Shown here in pieces: positions 24,084 to 29,989 of a stretch of 29,989 nt of DNA. Each line of letters opens with the position of its first letter. The first letter of the stretch is position 1. The notes below the pieces were generated by a model, which did no database searches, was not told the origin of the DNA, and was given only the letters and a program-made list of their open reading frames with translations. Source of the stretch: Cyanobacteria bacterium UBA1221 (GTDB lineage Bacteria > Cyanobacteriota > Vampirovibrionia > Gastranaerophilales > Gastranaerophilaceae); NCBI GenBank assembly GCA_002309425.1, contig DBXD01000077.1, positions 24,268-54,256 on the forward strand, in the 5' to 3' direction. The position numbers were made by a program, and so were the translations under genes.

Positions 24084-25379
24084 TTATTTTTTGTCTTTTA
24101 ATCTTGAACTAAAGGCATTTGCGGCTTTACTCTTTTTTGTTTCAACACTCTTTTTTTGCACCGGTTTGTTCATAATAAGATTTTCTTTTTCATACAAATA
24201 TTCTTTATCATAATATTTTAAGATTTCTTTCAGAACGGGAGTACCGGATTTTGTCGTATAGATGTCATTTATTGACTGTATACGAATAACCCCGTTATTG
24301 TTTTCTATTTGCACAATATAATCAAAAAAGTTTGCGACTTCAGCTTTTGCAAGTTTTTCAGCCGTATTCTTTATTGATGCAATATTAACAGAATAAACAG
24401 AAGTTGCAAGAACAGGATTCCCGGCTATTACGGGCAAAATACAACCCAATTCATCAGGGACAGACGATAATACTAATGTATTTAATATATTATCTTCGGT
24501 TGCACTTATAACAAACTCCGGACTAAACAACAGATATTTATCAATTAAGGTATGCCTGTCAGATACTGACAAATCTGAAACATCAAAAACACTGACACTA
24601 CTATTGACGGGTTTAAATGCAGAATCTTTCAGAAACATTATACCGTTTTTCTCCTGCGGTAATGAGTTGGCTATTGCATTAATGATAAGTTCTGCTGCTT
24701 CAGCCGAATTTGAGGATAAAAGTATTTTTTTTCCGCCGCATATTGAATCTTTTAAAAATGATGCGATATCCTCATTAATAATTCCTCGCACTCCAAGATA
24801 GTCAAAATCTACAGTTTCTTTCGGCAATTTTTCAAGAATAAGTTTTGGATTACATAATTGGTTTGTAAATATCGTTATTAAATAATCCTTAAATTCAAAT
24901 CTTATAACAGAGTCATTTTTCCCGGACAAGTGGACTAATCCAGAAATAATATCATTATATTGCTGTTCATTCAACGATTCATCCGAAAATTCAACCGTAC
25001 CTGATTTTAAAGTGCATATAATCTTATCAGGAACACTTACTGATACGGTCTTAACATTTTCCCTTGCAAGTATCAAATCTAATTTACCAAAACCAAGAAC
25101 CGTATTAAGAAGGGTCTGCTGCATTTCATGCAACTCACACTCAGGCATATTTGCAAGATACGGTGAAGTGTGAACATAAGACTTTATAAAATTTGAAATT
25201 AAATTTTCTCTTTCCGCATGCGTATATTCAAACCAGACAGGGGTATTCATGATTTTGGCGGACAGAGCCTCATGTAACTCGGTATATACCGAGTTTGTCT
25301 TTATTAAGTCAGACGGCTCCGGTTTATTTTCAACCAAAATATTCTCATTAAAATTTTTTATTCTGTCACTTAGTGCCAA
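24084..25379 (-). CDS. CpaF/TadA-like secretion ATPase homologue with degenerate ATPase motifs
   Basis: The 431 residues follow the CpaF plan: a helical N-terminal domain, the linker domain 'VLGFGKLDLILARENVKTVS' with 'VPDKIICTLKSG' (about 94-127), and a C-terminal ATPase-like half. The ATP-site motifs are gone. The P-loop region reads 'CGGKKILLSSNSAEAAE' (214-230) instead of a Gly-rich loop with Gly-Lys-Thr. The Walker B region reads 'SPEFVISATEDNI' (286-298), with the catalytic Glu lost. The His-box region 'LGCILPVIAGNPVL' lacks its His. It is therefore probably an inactive regulatory or structural partner in Flp/Tad pilus-type assembly. The last 25 residues are basic and extended. It follows the CpaE gene by one base, so the two are co-expressed. 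Confidence 0.72.
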   Translation of the reverse strand: MALSDRIKNFNENILVENKPEPSDLIKTNSVYTELHEALSAKIMNTPVWFEYTHAERENLISNFIKSYVHTSPYLANMPECELHEMQQTLLNTVLGFGKLDLILARENVKTVSVSVPDKIICTLKSGTVEFSDESLNEQQYNDIISGLVHLSGKNDSVIRFEFKDYLITIFTNQLCNPKLILEKLPKETVDFDYLGVRGIINEDIASFLKDSICGGKKILLSSNSAEAAELIINAIANSLPQEKNGIMFLKDSAFKPVNSSVSVFDVSDLSVSDRHTLIDKYLLFSPEFVISATEDNILNTLVLSSVPDELGCILPVIAGNPVLATSVYSVNIASIKNTAEKLAKAEVANFFDYIVQIENNNGVIRIQSINDIYTTKSGTPVLKEILKYYDKEYLYEKENLIMNKPVQKKSVETKKSKAANAFSSRLKDKK

Positions 25380-25380
25380 A

Positions 25381-26571
25381 TTACATCTCCAAAATATTAC
25401 TCAATCTCTTTTCACTATCGGGAACAAATTTGTTAATTAAGGCAGTGCTGAAAACGCTGTCCGAAACATGCATAGCCAATTCTTTATAACTCTGTGCTAC
25501 ATTTGATTCGGGGTTAAGCTCCGATAACAATACTCCTTTATTTATCGCTGCCATATGTGCAAAATAATTGTTCGGTATCTTCCAGTAAACTTTTTTCTTT
25601 AACAGTTTTTCAACATCATCCTGCGTTATTTCATCATTTTCCATAAATCGGTTTATCAAAATTTGGACTTTATCATCATCATATCCTAGTTTTGAAAACA
25701 ATTCCAAACACCTCTGACAATTTCTCAGTGCCGGCAGATTTACAATAGTCACTAAAAATACAATATCCGAATAATCCAAAGTCGTAACGGTTTTCGCATC
25801 AAAAGAAGCATCCGTATCTATTACAACGTAAGAGAAACTTTCTTTTAATATTTCAAAAAATTTTGCTATTTGTTTTGGCGAAATAGTCTTTGCGTTCCGT
25901 AAAAAAGGAGTGTCGGCCAAAACATAAAGACAAGTGTTTTTATACTTTTCCATGGAACTCAAAAGAAAATCCTTATTCAGTTTATTGAGGTTGTCAAAAA
26001 TATAAGAAATATCAAAAGTCGGATGTAAATCCATGAATGTCGTTATATCCCCAAACTGGAAATTTAAATCAATCAGTGCAACGTTTTCTTTTGTAATTTG
26101 CGCAAGTTCCAACGCAAGATTTGAGGCAATAGAGGTTTTTCCGATACCACCTTTATTTGAAAACAGAGTAATCATTTTACATTTGCTTTGTTCGATATTT
26201 TTTGCACTGAGAGAAGTCAAAACCCTCCCGACAACATCCGAAACTTCCGACCTGATTAACGGGTAGGCCAATATCTCTCTTACCCCTGAACGTACGGCAT
26301 TGACGATAAAACTAACATTCGGGTTTTCTGTTATCGCAATAATTCTGCAATTCGGGGAATCCTGAAAAATTTTTGAAGTAACCGATATATCCGCATATTC
26401 CATATCAGTAAACAGTATTGATGCATTAAGAGAAGAAACCTCGTTATAAAGAGTTGACAAATCTTCAATATTACCAACAACCGACAATTGCGGAAATTCG
26501 GCCAAATACTGGGTAAGGATATCTTTCAATCTCTCATTATGAGAAACAATATATGTATAAATTTTCTCCAT
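25381..26571 (-). CDS. cpaE: CpaE/TadZ-like protein: receiver-like domain plus ParA/MinD-type ATPase
   Basis: CpaE/TadZ proteins localise the Flp/Tad pilus assembly machine. The N-terminal 120 residues have a receiver-like fold ('ASILFTDMEYADISVT', 'CRIIAITENPNVSFIVNAVR', 'ILAYPLI'). The ATPase domain begins 'MITLFSNKGGIGKTSIASNL' with the deviant Walker A Lys-Gly-Gly-Ile-Gly-Lys-Thr near 140-146. 'VALIDLNFQFGDITTFMDL' and 'FSYVVIDTDASFDAKT' are the switch and Walker B regions. The start is placed at the ATG 26571 because GAGAGGG lies five bases before it; a GTG two codons upstream overlaps that ribosome binding site. It lies directly after the structured RNA at 26586-26761 and is followed by the CpaF-like gene. 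Confidence 0.85.
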   Translation of the reverse strand: MEKIYTYIVSHNERLKDILTQYLAEFPQLSVVGNIEDLSTLYNEVSSLNASILFTDMEYADISVTSKIFQDSPNCRIIAITENPNVSFIVNAVRSGVREILAYPLIRSEVSDVVGRVLTSLSAKNIEQSKCKMITLFSNKGGIGKTSIASNLALELAQITKENVALIDLNFQFGDITTFMDLHPTFDISYIFDNLNKLNKDFLLSSMEKYKNTCLYVLADTPFLRNAKTISPKQIAKFFEILKESFSYVVIDTDASFDAKTVTTLDYSDIVFLVTIVNLPALRNCQRCLELFSKLGYDDDKVQILINRFMENDEITQDDVEKLLKKKVYWKIPNNYFAHMAAINKGVLLSELNPESNVAQSYKELAMHVSDSVFSTALINKFVPDSEKRLSNILEM

Positions 26572-26585
26572 ACGCACCCTCTCAT

Positions 26586-26761
26586 AAAAACCCTATGAGG
26601 TGTGATTTTGTTACCTGCTAGGCTCGCAGGTGGGTGAGGACCTTGGTTTATCCGTTTCCCGCTGGCGAATCATTTATTCGGCGGGTATACTTCACAACCG
26701 ATGAGAGTCAACTCTCCCTATTTAATAAAATGTAGGAACAAAATTAGACACCCCATAGAGT
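26586..26761 (-). ncRNA. ssrS: Candidate 6S RNA
   Basis: A transcript from about 26761 to the T-run at 26590-26586 would be about 176 nt. Its ends pair: CUCUAUG with CAUAGGG (26760-26754/26597-26591), then GGGUGU with ACACCU, and AUUUUGUU (26744-26737) with AACAAAAU (26612-26605). At the apex CCCGC-CGAAU (near 26685) pairs with AUUCG-GCGGG around AAAUG. The middle is mostly unpaired, with two small hairpins (GAGAG/CUCUC on the 5' side, ACCUGC/GCAGGU on the 3' side). This closing stem, central bubble and apical arm at this length fit 6S RNA, which binds housekeeping RNA polymerase as a promoter mimic. No coding frame fits. A cpaE leader element is the main alternative. Confidence 0.6.
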
Positions 26762-26767
26762 AATTAC

Positions 26768-26796
26768 AGTATAACAATTTCCAATAAAGATTTCAA
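26768..26796 (-). promoter_or_regulatory. Near-consensus promoter of the 6S RNA candidate
   Basis: On the minus strand TTGAAA (26796-26791), a 17-base spacer and TATACT (26773-26768). Transcription would begin at about 26761, at the outer end of the closing stem. Confidence 0.75.
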
Positions 26797-26820
26797 GAGC
26801 TTTACATTGTACGCTAATTG

Positions 26821-27846
26821 TTATTCCAGGCTCTTCATATAAAGTTCTTCTATCAGAACCGCAACGGTCGCAGCTATTGCAGGAGCAAAGACAACTCCGA
26901 TGACCCCGATGTATTTTGCCGCAATAAAGATAAACATGTATATCAAAAGCGGATGTAAATTCAGGAATTTCCCGAATACATAAGGTCTTACAAAATTATT
27001 TTCTACCAGTTGCGCAACTATAAATATTACTGCGGTAAAAAATAAGATAACCGGACCTGACTTAAATACTGCTATCATACATATTATAAAAGCGATAGCC
27101 GGACCGATTACCGGAATTATATCCAATACTGCAGAAATCAATCCCAATAAAAGCGCATACTCGCTCTTCAGAAACAGTAATCCGATTGTAACAACAATAC
27201 CGACACTCGACATTGTGACCAGCTGCGCAACAATATAACCGCCGCTTCGCTCTGCTATTGTTTGTACAATTTTCCCGGCTCTCAACCGCATTTGTTTTGG
27301 GAACAGTTTTAAAATAGTCGCCCTTACGATATCTCTGTCCACCAGAAAATAGTAGATTATCAATATTGAGGCAATCAAATAAATTATAGCGGCACCCAAG
27401 TTTATTCCGACATTCAGTATATCGGTAATTAATTTAGAACTGAATACAGAGGCGGAAGAAATCATATCACCGATATCTAATCTAGTAATAAGACCGTGCA
27501 AAACAAAATCGGGAGCCAATACAATGTTTTTAATATTTTCTATATACGCGGGAAAAGAATCCGCAAATGAAATTATTTCATTCCCGCCGATTATAATTAT
27601 CGGAATAAAAAATGCTATTACCAGCAATATTGCACCAAGAACTGTTATAACACATGCCGTACTTCTTTTAAATTTTTTGGATAGTTTTTCAACCACAGGG
27701 TCAAGCGAACACGCAATAACGAAAGATGCGAAAAATAAAATAGCAACTTCCGAAATTTTTGTCAAAAATATAAGAAATAAGATTGAAATGATACAAAAAA
27801 TAATATTCCTTGATGTTAAATATTTATGCAAAAAATTATCAAACAT
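26821..27846 (-). CDS. AI-2E family transporter (PerM/TqsA-like membrane protein)
   Basis: This 341-residue protein has about seven to eight membrane segments. The family signature appears in the C-terminal half: 'LLGLISAVLDIIPVIGPAIA' (Pro-x-x-Gly-Pro) and 'VAQLVENNFVRPYVFGKFLN' with 'LHPLLIYMFIF'. The N-terminus 'FASFVIACSLDPVVEKLSKK' is also typical. The longer frame to 27885 was rejected because the ATG at 27846 has AGAGG seven bases upstream and starts the normal N-terminus. The family includes autoinducer-2 exporters and Na+/H+ antiporters; which applies here is unknown. It is transcribed on its own, toward the 6S RNA candidate. Confidence 0.87.
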   Translation of the reverse strand: MFDNFLHKYLTSRNIIFCIISILFLIFLTKISEVAILFFASFVIACSLDPVVEKLSKKFKRSTACVITVLGAILLVIAFFIPIIIIGGNEIISFADSFPAYIENIKNIVLAPDFVLHGLITRLDIGDMISSASVFSSKLITDILNVGINLGAAIIYLIASILIIYYFLVDRDIVRATILKLFPKQMRLRAGKIVQTIAERSGGYIVAQLVTMSSVGIVVTIGLLFLKSEYALLLGLISAVLDIIPVIGPAIAFIICMIAVFKSGPVILFFTAVIFIVAQLVENNFVRPYVFGKFLNLHPLLIYMFIFIAAKYIGVIGVVFAPAIAATVAVLIEELYMKSLE

Positions 27847-28078
27847 AACTCTACCTCTGCATTTAGTATAGAACCTATTATACAATAAAATTTATATTTG
27901 GGCACATCTGTCCGGACTAAGATACAAGGCATGGTTAAATTGGATATGTAACATATTTTTAATATTACAGAAAATTTAGGCAACTTTTCGGATAAAAAAT
28001 ACTTTTATAATAATGTGTGGTAGTGTTTATTTTTCTGTATCAATACAGGCAAACTAAAATAATTGAAAAAGGTGGTTT

Positions 28079-29161
28079 ATGGAAATTAACGGAATAAAAA
28101 GTTTTGACGGAAATAATATAAACGGAAACAACACTGCTGCTCGAAATAGCAAAGCAGTTACCGCAGGACAAAAAGAATCTGCATTAATCAGCAATCCCTT
28201 AAAAGAAATTCTGGGCCGCTGTCAGGTGAATTTCAGTGGCAAAACTGCAGAAAAAGCCCTTACAAAAGAAGATAAAGCTATGATAGACATGATTGGTAAG
28301 ATTTATAAAGTTAATACCGAAGATGTTGATTTTATCCAAAAATATACTGCGGACTATCTGAAAGAAAAAGGCGTAAAAAATTTATCTGAATTATATAGTG
28401 AAGACCCAATAGAATACAAAAACAAGATTGCAGGTTACTGCGAAACGATAATCAAAAAACTTGGCTTGGGAGATATTGAAGGAATGGATTTGGATTTGTT
28501 GATTACAACACACATCTGTTCAGGTGATATCTGTTCAGACCCTGATGCTTACAAATCTTTCAGATATACAAGGGATACCGTACCCTTTTTAGAATTAACA
28601 AAAAATTTAGATATTGATATACTAGTGGGATATATGATGTTTGATAAATTTAAAGATTTAGCAAATAAATATGACTATGACTCCATTTTTGATATTTTTT
28701 CGAAGGAGAATCTGGATGACAGAAAGGCACAAGTACAAGAAATTTTAGGTGAATTTTTTAAAGAGGATTCAACAGATGCCGTGAACAATATTATGTTTGA
28801 ATTATATAACCTTGCCGGAAAAACTCACGAAGAAAGAATTACCGGAATAAACCCAAATGAATTGACAGAATCTACTCGGGATTGGATGAATACCCTTGCT
28901 ATTGCCGGAGATATATCAGAAATGTATAACCTTGACATTAGCGAAGAGCTCCTTGAGCTTATTAACTCCAGAAAAACAAATACCCAAGTTCATAAAGACG
29001 GGAAGCCCCTGCAAGAAGTCGCATTTCAGATTGCGGACAAATATCAGCTTCCGCAAGGAGCAGAAAAACAAATAATTCATATTATTCAAACAAATGATAA
29101 TAATCCATTTGACGAAGAAAAGATGAATAAACTCATCCAAACAATGATTGCAGAAATATAA
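28079..29161 (+). CDS. Unrecognised helical protein, first of a tandem paralogue pair
   Basis: The 360 residues start with a 35-residue Asn/Gly/Ser-rich segment. A conserved block follows (about 36-57, 'LISNPLKEILGRCQVNFSGK') and then an all-helical, acidic body. The same block and the body are repeated in the next gene, so the two are paralogues. There is no signal peptide, membrane helix or known catalytic motif. Conserved features between the copies include 'YLKE.G.K.L.E', 'KLGL.D', 'ITTHI.SGDI', 'D.IFD.FSKEN' and 'IVNNI..E.Y.LA.K'. GGTGG just upstream is the ribosome binding site. The function is unknown; the disordered head followed by a helical body would suit a secreted or scaffold protein, which is inference. 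Confidence 0.75.
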   Translation: MEINGIKSFDGNNINGNNTAARNSKAVTAGQKESALISNPLKEILGRCQVNFSGKTAEKALTKEDKAMIDMIGKIYKVNTEDVDFIQKYTADYLKEKGVKNLSELYSEDPIEYKNKIAGYCETIIKKLGLGDIEGMDLDLLITTHICSGDICSDPDAYKSFRYTRDTVPFLELTKNLDIDILVGYMMFDKFKDLANKYDYDSIFDIFSKENLDDRKAQVQEILGEFFKEDSTDAVNNIMFELYNLAGKTHEERITGINPNELTESTRDWMNTLAIAGDISEMYNLDISEELLELINSRKTNTQVHKDGKPLQEVAFQIADKYQLPQGAEKQIIHIIQTNDNNPFDEEKMNKLIQTMIAEI

Positions 29162-29243
29162 GCCGATATTATTTTTATAATAAAGTGCGACTACAGTAGC
29201 AGTTTTATTTATGCGATTTTAATAAAATCAGAACAGGAAGCGT

Positions 29244-29989
29244 ATGGAAGTAAACAAAATATTTTTTTCAGGCTTAAACGGTACAAATAACGACCGTCCC
29301 GAAAACAGTCCGAAAAACGGAAAAAATAACGACTCGGCAAAAAATTCGTTTTTAATCAGTAACCCTTTAAAAGAATTACTTGGTCGCTGTCAGGTGAACT
29401 TTCGCGGAAAAGTTGATGCCATAACGATTACGCAGGAAGATCAACACCTCATTGATTATCTTGCAAAAATATACAGGTTAGGTAAAGAAGATATTGATTT
29501 CTTAAAAAGTTTCACATCTGATTTCTTAAAGGAATACGGTAAAAAAAGCCTTGCTGAATTTGACAGCGAAGATATATTTGAATACGCAAATGAGATCGCA
29601 TATTATGATGAACAAATTCAACGCAAACTTGGTTTAAGCGATGACCAAGCAATAGATTTGAGTCTTATAACTTGTACTCATATTAAGTCGGGTGACATAA
29701 CAGCTAATGAGGAAGTATGCAATAAATACCGGTATTCCGCTGATTTTGTGCCATATGAAGAAATGGCCATAAAAATGGATTTGGATGGAGAAACAGTAGC
29801 TGACATTTTTATAGAACTGTCGAACCTTGCTCAGAAATTAGATGCCGATTCGGTTTATGACATGTTTTCAAAAGAAAATATAAAAAAGAACACTCCTGCA
29901 CTAAAAGAGGCAATTGGTTCTTGTCTGGATGGGGACTCTGAAGATATTGTCAATAATATAATTCTTGAAATGTATATACTTGCAAAAAA
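29244..29989 (+). CDS. Second tandem paralogue, 3' end beyond the window
   Basis: The frame from ATG 29244 stays open to the window end (248 codons). AGGA lies about five bases before the start. It begins 'MEVNKIFFSGLNGTN', has an Asn/Lys-rich head, and the block 'LISNPLKELLGRCQVNFRGK' at about 41-60, near-identical to the gene before. Aligned positions agree through 'VYDMFSKENI' and 'DIVNNIILEMYILAKK', where the window stops. The spacer of 82 bases has no clear terminator, so the pair is probably co-transcribed. More copies may follow outside the window. Confidence 0.8.
   Translation, partial: MEVNKIFFSGLNGTNNDRPENSPKNGKNNDSAKNSFLISNPLKELLGRCQVNFRGKVDAITITQEDQHLIDYLAKIYRLGKEDIDFLKSFTSDFLKEYGKKSLAEFDSEDIFEYANEIAYYDEQIQRKLGLSDDQAIDLSLITCTHIKSGDITANEEVCNKYRYSADFVPYEEMAIKMDLDGETVADIFIELSNLAQKLDADSVYDMFSKENIKKNTPALKEAIGSCLDGDSEDIVNNIILEMYILAK

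Overview
The window looks like a chromosome segment of a low-GC, non-photosynthetic member of the cyanobacterial phylum, most likely Vampirovibrionia/Melainabacteria and probably gut Gastranaerophilales. The main evidence is the ATP synthase cluster. It has the cyanobacterial order a, c, b', b, delta, alpha, gamma with two separate b-type subunits, and the beta and epsilon genes are absent. An SLH-domain envelope protein and several lineage-specific, Asn/Lys-rich hypothetical proteins fit this. The assignment is inference from gene content; I could not run a search.

Layout. 1-2267 (+): the 3' end of a winged-helix-like protein, a secreted repeat protein and a small zinc-ribbon protein. 2254-5111 (-): an ABC sugar-type permease, a ZIP metal transporter and the SpmA/SpmB pair. 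5300-6844 (+): a large low-complexity protein of unknown function. 7054-9483 (+): rplF and rplR, detached from the usual spc operon, then miaB. 9807-11084 (+): the SLH protein, with a strong promoter and terminator, followed by a non-coding region carrying a 48-bp direct repeat. 11402-13072 (+): a long-chain acyl-CoA synthetase-like enzyme. 13091-18254 (-): a glucan-water-dikinase-like protein, dusB, a large exported TPR protein and a 54-residue acidic protein with its own terminator. 18489-19025 (+): infC, whose best start is an AUA codon. 19052-23955 (-): the ATP synthase operon. 24084-26571 (-): a Tad/Flp-type pair, CpaE plus a CpaF-like protein that has lost its ATPase motifs. 26586-26761 (-): a structured non-coding RNA with a near-consensus promoter, best explained as 6S RNA. 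26821-27846 (-): an AI-2E family transporter. 28079-end (+): two tandem paralogues of an unrecognised protein family, the second cut by the window edge.

Most of the window is housekeeping: ribosome, tRNA modification, translation initiation and energy. The parts most worth a second look are the inactive-looking CpaF partner of CpaE, the short glucan-dikinase-like protein, the 6S RNA candidate, the AUA start of infC, the tandem paralogue family, the small gene at 18090-18254 and the dispersed-type repeat at 11149-11311. No IS element, CRISPR array, tRNA or rRNA gene was seen.
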